Assembly: GCA_965220245.1 (NCBI GenBank)
Contig: CBDCPI010000008.1
Span: 186,001 to 250,000 of the forward strand
Length of the DNA stretch: 64,000 nt
Direction: 5' to 3'
DNA from: CBDCPI01 sp965220245
Lineage (GTDB): Bacteria; Chloroflexota; Dehalococcoidia; Lucifugimonadales; UBA3495
The notes under the pieces were generated by a model. It saw only the letters and a program-made list of their open reading frames with translations. It did not search any database and was not told the origin of the DNA. Of the stretch, positions 25,513 through 33,757 are shown piece after piece. The translations under genes and the position numbers were made by a program. Positions within the stretch are counted from its first letter, which is position 1, and every line of letters starts with the position of its first letter.

Positions 25513-25899
25513 CTATCCTCCCATCGCGGCAATGCGCCGAACCATCCACGTGATGTATGTCTTGCGGGTCATGCCACGTCGGCGGGCTTCGCTATCAATG
25601 AACTCTGCAACACCTTCTTCCAGGGTCAAACCGGCCCGGACACTTTTGCCTGAAGGCCGGATCAGTGGTATGGAAACCAACTGATTACCATTTGGTGTTT
25701 CAATGGACCGGAATGGACTGGGGGGCGCGAGTTCTTCACCGTCCTTTTCAGCCTCGATCGCATAGTCCCGGAGCACGTCCTCGGCATTCAGAAGGGCCTC
25801 GTCCACAGTGTCACCCATCGCACCAACGCCGGGAATGTCCGGAAAGACTACACCATAAGCTCCCTCGTCACCGTCTATCAGCGCCGGATATCGAATCAC
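25513..25899 (-). CDS. hicB: HicB-family antitoxin
   Basis: A 128-residue antitoxin. The N-terminal degenerate RNase H-like domain reads YPALIDGDEGAYGVVFPDIPG, then TVDEALLNAEDVLRDYA. The C-terminal ribbon-helix-helix-type segment (LEEGVAEFIDSEARRRGMTRKTYI) would bind the operator. It neutralises HicA. Located 9 nt downstream of hicA in the usual toxin-first order. Confidence 0.9.
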   Translation of the reverse strand: MIRYPALIDGDEGAYGVVFPDIPGVGAMGDTVDEALLNAEDVLRDYAIEAEKDGEELAPPSPFRSIETPNGNQLVSIPLIRPSGKSVRAGLTLEEGVAEFIDSEARRRGMTRKTYITWMVRRIAAMGG

Positions 25900-25908
25900 G
25901 GTATCCTC

Positions 25909-26097
25909 CTATTCTATCCAACCCGCCTTCTTTGCAATAGTGCTGGCCATTCCAATAGAGAGTACCTGGTGACGGGGCAAGGTTATGATGCCTTTGATGC
26001 GCGGATGCCGGTAGATGTCGTGGCTTGAACCATGCCGGTCCAAGCGCCAACCCTCCTGCTCCAGTCTCTGCCCTACCCGCCTCCTGCTTGTCTCCAT
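25909..26097 (-). CDS. hicA: HicA-family mRNA interferase toxin
   Basis: A 62-residue dsRBD-fold toxin that cleaves mRNA. The catalytic histidine is in GSSHDIYRHP, and ITLPRHQVLSIGMASTIAKKAG is the family C-terminus. The start is placed at ATG 26097, since the alternative TTG 26106 falls inside the predicted operator/-10 region. The mRNA would be almost leaderless. Confidence 0.88.
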   Translation of the reverse strand: METSRRRVGQRLEQEGWRLDRHGSSHDIYRHPRIKGIITLPRHQVLSIGMASTIAKKAGWIE

Positions 26098-26100
26098 TGC

Positions 26101-26135
26101 GTGCAAATATTAGCACGTGGCATTTGAGTTGTCAC
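26101..26135 (-). promoter_or_regulatory. hicAB promoter with overlapping palindromic operator
   Basis: On the minus strand GTGACA (26135-26130), a 17-nt spacer and TAATAT (26112-26107). The 16-bp near-perfect palindrome GTGCAAATATTAGCAC (26101-26116) covers the -10 box, as expected for HicB autorepression. Confidence 0.6.
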
Positions 26136-26234
26136 GCATTCTCGGGCGGCTTTTATCGATCAGCCTGATTATCCACTCCAAGACGTTGGGGTATTCCGCC
26201 AAGTCCTCTGCCATCGAGCACTTTCTGAGGGGGC

Positions 26235-26248
26235 TTCAAACTGAGACA
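26235..26248 (-). repeat. 14-bp inverted repeat, right of hicAB
   Basis: Exact reverse complement of 25480-25493; the pair spans 769 bp. No transposase remnant was recognised between them. Confidence 0.7.
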
Positions 26249-26295
26249 CTACAGGGCGCCCCTATTATGGTATTCCCGGAAAGTGAAGTGTAAAC

Positions 26296-26799
26296 TTGAG
26301 GTTATCCGGAGGAGGATTATCGTCAGCAAGTGATTACCGAAGCTTTCGAGTTAGACGGTTGAGTTGGCAGTACCTAGCCCTAATAGCACTAGGCTGCCTC
26401 GCCCTGACAGCCTTGCTCTGCTTCGGCTTGGTGCGTTTTCTAGGCAAGCGGGAGCCCTACGCCGGGTTCCTTAGCTTGGACACCCGGGGGAAGCTGACGT
26501 TTTTCCGCTTGTTGCTCCAAAGCAACCAGGTCCCTCTATACGTCAAATTGCTGCCGGTGGTCGCCGTAATCTACTTTGTAAGTCCCATTGACCTGCTGAC
26601 CGGCATCCCGATAGACGACCTGGCCATTGCTCTTTTGGCGTTGTTACTGGTCATAAAATTTACGCCGGCCCCGGTGCTGGCGAACCTTTTGGTGCAAGCT
26701 GCCGAATCTTCGGCGGCGAAGCGGGATGAAAAATCCGGAGCCAAGGACCGGGCCCGGCTGCCCTTCATTTCTTGGTTGAGAATCGGGCCCCTAAAGTAA
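26296..26799 (+). CDS. DUF1232 (YkvA-like) membrane protein
   Basis: A protein of up to 167 residues with an N-terminal membrane helix (YLALIALGCLALTALLCFGL) and the DUF1232 core VPLYVKLLPVVAVIYFVSPIDLLTGIPIDDLAIALLA is visible as two segments (LPVVAVIYFVSPIDLL and IPIDDLAIALLALLL). The function of the family is unknown. The start is uncertain: TTG 26296 precedes a GGAGGAGG at 26309-26316, so a later start such as TTG 26359 is possible. Confidence 0.75.
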   Translation: MRLSGGGLSSASDYRSFRVRRLSWQYLALIALGCLALTALLCFGLVRFLGKREPYAGFLSLDTRGKLTFFRLLLQSNQVPLYVKLLPVVAVIYFVSPIDLLTGIPIDDLAIALLALLLVIKFTPAPVLANLLVQAAESSAAKRDEKSGAKDRARLPFISWLRIGPLK

Positions 26800-26821
26800 T
26801 TGCTCAACGGCGATTAGAAGC

Positions 26822-27628
26822 ATGGAGTTGATGGAACTGGGAAAGACCGGAGTGATGGTGTCGGAGGTGGGACTGGGCACTTGGCGCTACGTGGGCGGTG
26901 AAGCCCCTTTGCGTAAGGGCATCGAACTAGGCGCATTTTTCATCGACACCGCCGAGATGTACCGCAACGAAGAACTGGTGGGTCTAGCGATTCGGGGCCT
27001 TCGAGACCGGGTGTTCTTGGCCACCAAGGTCTTGGGGAGCAACTTGCGCCGCGACCAAGTATTGAAAGCGGCGGAGGGGAGCCTTCGCAAGCTGGGGATA
27101 GACCAAATCGACCTGTATCAAGTCCACTGGCCCAATCCGCGGGTGCCGATCAAAGAGACCATGGGCGCAATAGCCGAGCTAGTTGAGCGCGGAATGGTAA
27201 AGCACGTGGGCGTCAGCAACTTCTCCAAGAGAGAATTACAGGAAGCCCAAGCAGCGATGTCCAACATCCCCATCGTTTCCAACCAAGTCCATTACAATCT
27301 AAAGCGCCGGGAGATTGAGCGGGACCTTCTACCCTACTGCCAAGACAACGGAGTCACCGTCATCGCCTACACGCCCTTGGCCGATGGTTCGTTGGCGGCC
27401 AAGTCCCGGTTGCGCTCGGACCGGCGCCTGAAGACGCTGGAGTGGCTGGCCGAGCAAGTAGGCAAAACGATGGCCCAAGTAGCCCTCAATTGGTGCCTCT
27501 CCCGCCCCAACGTCATGGTCATTCCCAAGACCAACAGCGTGCAACGGACCGTGGAGAATTGCGGAGCTTCGGGTTGGCGGCTGTCCCCGGAACAAGTGGA
27601 ATTGCTGGACCAGACCTTCAGCCGCTGA
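26822..27628 (+). CDS. Aldo/keto reductase
   Basis: A 268-residue NADPH-dependent TIM-barrel enzyme. The catalytic tetrad is D42 and Y47 (FIDTAEMYRNEE), K69 (LATKV) and H102 (YQVHWP). VIPKTNSVQRTVEN near the C-terminus binds the cofactor phosphate. Substrate unknown. It lies 13 nt before the ProV-like gene but is probably unrelated to transport. Confidence 0.9.
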   Translation: MELMELGKTGVMVSEVGLGTWRYVGGEAPLRKGIELGAFFIDTAEMYRNEELVGLAIRGLRDRVFLATKVLGSNLRRDQVLKAAEGSLRKLGIDQIDLYQVHWPNPRVPIKETMGAIAELVERGMVKHVGVSNFSKRELQEAQAAMSNIPIVSNQVHYNLKRREIERDLLPYCQDNGVTVIAYTPLADGSLAAKSRLRSDRRLKTLEWLAEQVGKTMAQVALNWCLSRPNVMVIPKTNSVQRTVENCGASGWRLSPEQVELLDQTFSR

Positions 27629-27641
27629 GGATGAGGGTGAG

Positions 27642-28877
27642 ATGCTAAATGGCGCCAATGTTGTATCCATCAAGTCACTGTGGAAGGTATTTGGGAAGAA
27701 CCCGGAGAGAGTCTTAACCGCCGATACTACGGATTTGGACAAAGCCGAAGTCCTCAACCGGCTGGGTTGTGTGCTGGCGTTGCAAGACGCCACCTTTGAC
27801 GTAGGGAATGGTGAGACCTTCGTGGTGATGGGACTATCCGGAAGCGGGAAGTCCACCTTGGTACGGTGTTTGATTCGGCTTATAGAGCCGACCGGCGGGG
27901 AAATTCTCATTGATAATCAGGACATTCTCCAATATGACGACACCGAGCTTAGGGAATTTCGCCGCACCAAGGTGGCCATGGTGTTCCAGCATTACGGCTT
28001 GCTGCCCCACCGGACGGTGTTGGACAACGCCGCCTATGGCTTGGAAGTCCGTGGGGTGGGCCCAAACGAACGCTACGAGCGGGCCGCAGCCATGCTGGAG
28101 AAGGTTGGCCTTAGAGGCTGGGAGAGAGCTTCCACCAGCGAGCTTAGCGGCGGTATGCAACAACGGGTCGGTTTGGCCCGCGCTTTGACGGTAGACCCGG
28201 CTATCCTGCTTATGGACGAGCCTTTCAGCGGGCTGGACCCGCTGATCCGGCGGCAAATGCGGGAGGAACTCGCGAGCATTCAGGAAGAACTCAAGAAAAC
28301 CATCATTTTCATTACCCATGACCTGGAAGAAGCAATCACCGTGGGTAACCGCATCGCCATCATGCGGGACGGAAAAATAATTCAGCTTGGGACTCCCGAG
28401 GAAATCGTCAGCAATCCGGTGGACGAGTTCGTTCAGGAATTTACCCGAGGCATTTCCAAGACCCGGGTCCTTTCTATCGCCAACATCATGCGAGACCCCG
28501 AGACCGTGGTGTCGCACACCGACTCGGCCCACTCGGTCTTACGCGCGATGGAGGCCAGCGGGCAGACAGTGGCGTTTATAGTCGGTGAAAACCGGGAATT
28601 TGTCGGCGTAGCCACCAAGGATCAAGTGGTTCCCGCCGCGGCCAATAACCACCCGTCGCTAGAGGATATAGACACGACCACTCTTCGAGCGGTGCCCAGC
28701 ACTACCCCTATCGAGGAAGCCCTACCCTTGGTGCTTGGGCACGGGATGCCCATACCAATATCAGACGAACAGGGCCGGCTGGCTGGCGTAGCAACCCAAG
28801 ACGACATCTTGGACATCGTTGCTCGCAGCCGCCAAGAACAACAAGACCTCTCCTCGGTCACCGCTCAGGTTTTCTAA
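27642..28877 (+). CDS. proV: Glycine betaine/proline betaine ABC transporter, ATP-binding subunit
   Basis: A 411-residue ATPase of the ProU/OpuA type. The Walker A motif is GLSGSGKST (64-72), the signature is LSGGMQQRVGLARAL, and Walker B is ILLMDEPFSGLDP. A C-terminal pair of CBS domains (about residues 285-400) would sense ionic strength. It forms a unit with the permease gene 86 nt downstream. Confidence 0.93.
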   Translation: MLNGANVVSIKSLWKVFGKNPERVLTADTTDLDKAEVLNRLGCVLALQDATFDVGNGETFVVMGLSGSGKSTLVRCLIRLIEPTGGEILIDNQDILQYDDTELREFRRTKVAMVFQHYGLLPHRTVLDNAAYGLEVRGVGPNERYERAAAMLEKVGLRGWERASTSELSGGMQQRVGLARALTVDPAILLMDEPFSGLDPLIRRQMREELASIQEELKKTIIFITHDLEEAITVGNRIAIMRDGKIIQLGTPEEIVSNPVDEFVQEFTRGISKTRVLSIANIMRDPETVVSHTDSAHSVLRAMEASGQTVAFIVGENREFVGVATKDQVVPAAANNHPSLEDIDTTTLRAVPSTTPIEEALPLVLGHGMPIPISDEQGRLAGVATQDDILDIVARSRQEQQDLSSVTAQVF

Positions 28878-28963
28878 CCATCTTCTCAGACCAAGCCCGG
28901 CCCGATACTCCCTCTTTGCTTCGCCAGGTACCGAAGGTCCTATTCCCTTGGAGGATTCTTGAT

Positions 28964-29977
28964 ATGGTATCCTCGATTGAAACGAGCAAGAACATGATGG
29001 TTGAGCCCGCAAGGGTATTTTCCCTTGCCCTAAAATTAAACGCTCTTTTGTGGTTTGTCTTGGTGGCGGCCAGCGGCATAGCGGCGTCGTTTTTGATCCA
29101 TGCCTATGGAGCCGACGGAGCTTTGGAATTCCCCGTCGACTTCGGCCCTGCGATCACCAATTGGATCGACCGCCAGCTGGAGTGGCTGGTGATTAACTTG
29201 GCTTGGTTCTTCGACGGAATCAGCACCAATCTGAAGATCGCCCTAGGAGACCTCCGGGACTTCTTGATCTGGGTCCCTTGGCCCGTCTTTCTAGTCATCA
29301 TTTTTCTGGTGGGCTGGAAAGTGGCCGACTTCCGCATTGGGCTGGTTTCCAGCATCGCGCTCGGAATAATCGGCTTGGTCGATCTTTGGGAGAGCGCCAT
29401 GATAACCGTGGCCATCATGGTCGTCTCGGTGACCATTTCGGTGGCCATCGGCATCCCCCTTGGGGTTTTAGCCTCGCGAAGCCGGTCGGTAGATGCCGCC
29501 CTCCGCCCGCTGCTGGACGGGATGCAGACCATGCCGGCCTTCGTCTACTTGGTGCCTGGCATTATGTTCTTTGGCTTGGGGAATGTCCCTGCGGTATTGG
29601 CAACGGTGCTTTACTCGATTCCCCCGTGCATCCGCCTGACCAACCTGGGCATCCGCCAAGTAGACCCTTCGGTGGTGGAGGCGGGCCGGGCCTTTGGCTC
29701 CAGCCGGTTCCAACTGCTGACCAAAGTCCAATTGCCTTTGGCCGTCCCCACCATCATGGCAGGGGTCAACCAGACCATCATGTTGGCCCTGTCGATGGTG
29801 GTTATCGCCGCGATGGTGGGAGCCGGCGGCTTGGGTTTGGACGTTTTGAGGTCGATGGGCCAACTGGAACAAGGAGATGCCTTGGTCGCCGGCGTCGGCA
29901 TTGTGGTCTTAGCCATCATTGTGGACCGCATCTCCCAGGGGTACATCCGCTCTAGGGGGAACAGCGGCAGAGTTTAA
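28964..29977 (+). CDS. proW: Glycine betaine/proline betaine ABC transporter, permease
   Basis: A 337-residue membrane protein with several hydrophobic helices and the BPD-type permease loop EAGRAFGSSRFQLLTKVQLP. It transports betaines with ProV. The start is ATG 28964 because GGAGG at 28950-28954 lies 9 nt upstream; a TTG at 28916 is in frame but has no ribosome site. Confidence 0.92.
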   Translation: MVSSIETSKNMMVEPARVFSLALKLNALLWFVLVAASGIAASFLIHAYGADGALEFPVDFGPAITNWIDRQLEWLVINLAWFFDGISTNLKIALGDLRDFLIWVPWPVFLVIIFLVGWKVADFRIGLVSSIALGIIGLVDLWESAMITVAIMVVSVTISVAIGIPLGVLASRSRSVDAALRPLLDGMQTMPAFVYLVPGIMFFGLGNVPAVLATVLYSIPPCIRLTNLGIRQVDPSVVEAGRAFGSSRFQLLTKVQLPLAVPTIMAGVNQTIMLALSMVVIAAMVGAGGLGLDVLRSMGQLEQGDALVAGVGIVVLAIIVDRISQGYIRSRGNSGRV

Positions 29978-29984
29978 GCCGCTC

Positions 29985-30134
29985 GGGGAACGCAAAGGCG
30001 CAAGGACGCAATGGCGCGAAGGTTTTTCCTGCTTATCCTTTTGAACGATGCTGACGCCTTCGTGTACCGCTCACTCTAAACGCTAAACGTTTTTCGACCC
30101 TTGCGTCTCTGCGTCCTGGCGCCTTTGCGTTCCC
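29985..30134. repeat. Palindromic intergenic repeat (GCAAAGGCGC type)
   Basis: GGGAACGCAAAGGCGCAAGG at the left and CCTGGCGCCTTTGCGTTCCC at the right form a ~35-bp imperfect inverted repeat around a ~75-nt spacer. It sits between the convergent permease and binding-protein genes. The RNA would fold into a long hairpin. Confidence 0.75.
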
Positions 30135-30180
30135 TCGTTCATTCCATCAGCCAGGCTCGGTGTAGGAAGCAACAAAAGAC

Positions 30181-30222
30181 CCGGGACCTTCCTCTGGAGA
30201 AGACCCCGGTTATTGGTCCCGG
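30181..30222. terminator. Hairpin between convergent genes
   Basis: CCGGGACC (30181-30188) pairs with GGTCCCGG (30215-30222) just past the proX-like stop. Possible bidirectional terminator; no strong T-run. Confidence 0.35.
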
Positions 30223-30243
30223 TTAGATTGCCTAGATAATGGT

Positions 30244-31254
30244 TTAGGGAGCGGTTTCTTTAGCTAACGCATCCCGGACCCTTTGCTCCACGTCATCCGG
30301 GACCCACTCCGTCCAAGAGTCGCTGTTCTTGAGGAAGTAAATCCCTGTCGCTTGGTACGGCTTGTCGTAATCGTCTTTGTTGGCTTCATACCAACCTTCG
30401 GCAAAAATCTGGTTCGTGCCGTTCCAGTCCCAGTTCCTCAGAAACTCAATGACCTCGGGTGCTTCCGTTGCCAAATCGTTGTTTACCGCTATCAGCACCT
30501 CGGCCGGTGGGAAAGCGCAGCCCTCACCGGGGTCGGCGCAGCCCGAAGCGTCCGGTTCTTCCAGCAAGGTCAAATCCAGCTCATTGGCTGGCTTGGTGGG
30601 CCCCCACAAATATCCCAACCAAGGCTCGCCCTTCAGATAGGCCCCTTCCAATGACGCAAACAGACCCGCCTGAGTCCCCGGGTCACGGAGCTCGACCACG
30701 TCTTCCAGATCGTAGGCGACAATCTGTTCTTCGTTTACTCTGCGGCAGGACCAACCGGAGATACACCCGATTAGCACGGCTTTGCCGCCGCTGTCTGGCT
30801 GGACCCACAACTCTTTATGGTCCGCAATATCCGAGACTGATACCAAGTCCGGGTTTTGCTCGACTAGGTAGGTGGGCACCACGAAAGTGCTTTGCCAGTT
30901 ATCTTCCAAGCTCTTGCCCACCGAGATTACCTCACCATTTTTCAGGGCCTCGGTCCAGATTCCCACCTGATTGGGCAACCAAATCTCCATGGTGATGTCA
31001 ATGTCGTGCCGGATCAGGCCTTGGAACAGCGGCACCGTTGACCCGTCTATGGCATCGGTGGGATACCCGTACCCCTTCTCTACGATGTACCGCGCCACCC
31101 CGTTCTGCACCTGGGCGCTAGTCCAGTCCAGACCTGCGAAAATCAAGGGCCTTTTAGATTCTTGGCTCCCGCCACAGGCTCCGATTAGAGCGAACGCGGC
31201 CACCGCCACCAACAATACCAGTAGCGGCCTAAAAAACTTTCGGTTGGTATTCAT
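30244..31254 (-). CDS. proX: Glycine betaine ABC transporter, substrate-binding lipoprotein
   Basis: A 336-residue OpuAC/ProX-family binding protein. The signal peptide ends in a lipobox (ALIGAC, lipidated Cys near residue 27). PLIFAGLDWTSAQVQNGVARYIVEKGYGY is seen as the N-lobe start, and ITMEIWLPNQ and EPWLGYLWGP supply aromatic residues for a betaine cage. It delivers the solute to ProVW, whose genes converge with it rather than share its operon. Confidence 0.9.
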   Translation of the reverse strand: MNTNRKFFRPLLVLLVAVAAFALIGACGGSQESKRPLIFAGLDWTSAQVQNGVARYIVEKGYGYPTDAIDGSTVPLFQGLIRHDIDITMEIWLPNQVGIWTEALKNGEVISVGKSLEDNWQSTFVVPTYLVEQNPDLVSVSDIADHKELWVQPDSGGKAVLIGCISGWSCRRVNEEQIVAYDLEDVVELRDPGTQAGLFASLEGAYLKGEPWLGYLWGPTKPANELDLTLLEEPDASGCADPGEGCAFPPAEVLIAVNNDLATEAPEVIEFLRNWDWNGTNQIFAEGWYEANKDDYDKPYQATGIYFLKNSDSWTEWVPDDVEQRVRDALAKETAP

Positions 31255-31408
31255 TATTGTATCTCCATCATTCGATCAAAGTTGTGGAAAGAGAAGGGAG
31301 AAGAAGCCAAGGTTTTGCCTTGTCCCAGCAGGGCATCCCAGTCCAGTTTAAGGTAGGCTAGCAGCTTGAGAAAAACATGCTAAAGTTATACCAAACGACG
31401 GTGAAGCG

Positions 31409-32908
31409 TCAACCACTGTGGCTCCCGGCGTTGCCTTCTTTGGTGGGGCGCCGCTCCGTCCCCATGAGCAAGGCCGGCACTATCGCCGCTAAGATTACCC
31501 CGGCGGCGACGCGGAAAAAGCTGTGGAACAGGGTCATACCGGCCTCGGTTAAGCGGGAATTATATTCGGCAAGCTGTGCTTCGACCTCCGCTGCCGCTTC
31601 TCCAACCCCTTGCAGAGGCAGTTCCAGACCACTGGTTAGGGCCTGAAAGTGTTCCACTCCCCAAGCCGCCAACGCGGCTAGGCCCAGCGTCATTCCCAGC
31701 ATCCGCGACACCACCACCAAGGAGGCGGCTGTGCCCCGGTGCGCGTCCTCCACGACGCTGAGGGCCCGGGTCATGATGGGGGTATTGTTCAGCCCGAATC
31801 CTAGGCCAGCGACCGCCAAATGCACTGTAAGCCAGGGCTCCGATACCTCCAAGTCCCAGGTGCTAACCAAGACCAAGCCCAGCGCCGTCAAGGCGAGTCC
31901 GGCCACCGTCACCGGCCGGACCCCAACCACCGTCAGCAGCCGTCCCCCCAGCACGGCTCCCAAGGGAATCGCCGCCGTCATACGCAGGAGCCACATCGCC
32001 CCGGTGAAAGGGTCCTTTCCCATGACCGTGTTCGCCATCAACGGGACCGTGACCATGGCAATAATCAAGGCCACGCCTTCGAGCAACTGGGTCAAGTTGG
32101 CGGCGACAAAGGCCCGGGAGCGCAATAGAACAGAGTCCAGCAATGGCTGCCAGGTTCGGCGTTCCACCGCCGCCAAGACCCCGACAAGAACCAACCCGGG
32201 TATACCCAGGATCAGCGGCGTAGCCGAAGATAACGAAAACAGGCCTTGCCTGGAGAGCGCCAAGGACACCAAGAGGAGCGCGGCGGTGAGTAAAGCCCCT
32301 CCCAGGTAATCCACCCTGCCCCGGCTATCCGGTACGTCGGGCAACCGAAACAACGCTGCGAACAAGAAGGCGGCCTGCGGCACGTTTAGCCAAAAGATCC
32401 ACCGCCAGTCCAAATAGTGAATTATCGCTCCGCCGTAGGCCGGTCCCAGCATCGACCCCGCTTCGGCTGCCCCAATGACGATGCCCAGCGCCAGTCCCCG
32501 GTGGCGTTCGGGCAAGGCGGTGCTGGCGATAGCGAGCCCAATAGGGACAGTGGCCCCGCCCCCCACGGCTTGGACAACCCGCGCGCCTATCATCCACTCT
32601 AGGCTGGAGGAAAGAGCCACCAGAGAGGTGCCGATGGCAAATACCACCAACCCGCCTCTATACACCCGGGAATACCCATAAACATCCCCAATCCTGCCAA
32701 GCAACGGCATGGTCACCGTATATCCCAGCAGATAGGCGGTAACCGTCCAAGAGACCCGGTCCAGCTCAACGAAAGGGACTTTGAGGTCCAGCATTACGCT
32801 GGGTAGAGCCGTGACCACCACTGTCTGGTCCAGGGCCGTGGTGAAGGCCCCCAGGCCAATGATCGAGAGGACCAGAGTAGGCGCCAAGGGCCGCTGCCAG
32901 CCGGTCAT
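31409..32908 (-). CDS. MFS drug-efflux transporter, DHA2 (EmrB/QacA) type
   Basis: A 499-residue, roughly 14-helix proton antiporter. The start region LSIIGLGAFTTALDQTVVVTALPSVMLDL carries the DHA2 motif D-x-T-V-V, followed by GRIGDVYGYSR (motif A). Likely exports hydrophobic compounds; the substrate cannot be read. Confidence 0.88.
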   Translation of the reverse strand: MTGWQRPLAPTLVLSIIGLGAFTTALDQTVVVTALPSVMLDLKVPFVELDRVSWTVTAYLLGYTVTMPLLGRIGDVYGYSRVYRGGLVVFAIGTSLVALSSSLEWMIGARVVQAVGGGATVPIGLAIASTALPERHRGLALGIVIGAAEAGSMLGPAYGGAIIHYLDWRWIFWLNVPQAAFLFAALFRLPDVPDSRGRVDYLGGALLTAALLLVSLALSRQGLFSLSSATPLILGIPGLVLVGVLAAVERRTWQPLLDSVLLRSRAFVAANLTQLLEGVALIIAMVTVPLMANTVMGKDPFTGAMWLLRMTAAIPLGAVLGGRLLTVVGVRPVTVAGLALTALGLVLVSTWDLEVSEPWLTVHLAVAGLGFGLNNTPIMTRALSVVEDAHRGTAASLVVVSRMLGMTLGLAALAAWGVEHFQALTSGLELPLQGVGEAAAEVEAQLAEYNSRLTEAGMTLFHSFFRVAAGVILAAIVPALLMGTERRPTKEGNAGSHSG

Positions 32909-32921
32909 GGGGACTCCGGCC

Positions 32922-33698
32922 TTACTCTGGCGGAGTGATGACCACGGGGGCGTTAATGTCGTCCAGAGTAAGCCGACGCAATGTGTCGGCTTCGTCAGTG
33001 GGAATTACCTTGCCGGAGATCAGGACCTGCAGAAGCAGACCTCCCGGATGCTCAAGCCAGAGGTCCAACTTCACGTCAAAACCCTCCCCGGCCCCCGGCA
33101 CTAAGCTCCCCAAGACTTGAGAGCGGATCCGGCCTTGAATCTGCCGGGTGTCAAAGCCATTCACCCGCTCGGCGCCAACCACGGTTGGCGACTCTACTGC
33201 CATGATGATCTCCGCCAACGTCTGCCCCAAGTTCGTGAGCCTAAATGGTAAGACCTCCGGTTCGACCTTACCCCACTCTCCGGTAATCGGGTCCGTCATG
33301 TAGGCTTGATCGTCTATGGTGATAATGTCAACCTCGACATAGGAGCGCGGCAGAACCGTCTCGGCTTCGACTTTGAGGCGGAATTTCCCCGGAATGTCGG
33401 CCACTCCGTACACTTTTTTCATTTCCAAGAACCCTGGAATCAGCGCCGTAGTACCCCGTAAGTGCTCCAAGGTGAATGAAGCCGTTTCCAGCTCCAGGAT
33501 TTCATCTACCGCCTGAAGCAACACCTCTTTGGCGTCCACTGGCTGGCTAGCCGGGACCGGGGAGGTAGTAGGCGCCGGGGAGCCGCAACCCACTGAGGGG
33601 AGAGAAGCCAGAACGACGGCGGCCAAGCCAATGAATACCCCCCGGCAGGCGGCGATTCCCATCCCTGGCCGGAGTCCAGCCACATTCGCAAGGTCCAT
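32922..33698 (-). CDS. LppX/LprAFG-type lipoprotein
   Basis: A roughly 258-residue lipoprotein. A signal peptide ends at LPSVGC, followed by a Pro/Ser/Thr-rich linker and a domain like mycobacterial LppX/LprG (ETASFTLEHL, DIPGKFRLKVEAET, FDVKLDLWLE), a fold that binds lipids. Starts at 33698 or 33662 both give a signal peptide; an ATG at 33767 would overlap the upstream gene. It lies between an MFS exporter and a propeller lipoprotein, recalling LprG next to an exporter in mycobacteria; a shared lipid-export role is inference. Confidence 0.7.
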   Translation of the reverse strand: MDLANVAGLRPGMGIAACRGVFIGLAAVVLASLPSVGCGSPAPTTSPVPASQPVDAKEVLLQAVDEILELETASFTLEHLRGTTALIPGFLEMKKVYGVADIPGKFRLKVEAETVLPRSYVEVDIITIDDQAYMTDPITGEWGKVEPEVLPFRLTNLGQTLAEIIMAVESPTVVGAERVNGFDTRQIQGRIRSQVLGSLVPGAGEGFDVKLDLWLEHPGGLLLQVLISGKVIPTDEADTLRRLTLDDINAPVVITPPE

Positions 33699-33757
33699 CA
33701 GAAACCCGATATACCCCGTCGACCAGCATCCTAACTGCTGGGGAGGAAACCTCCGGC

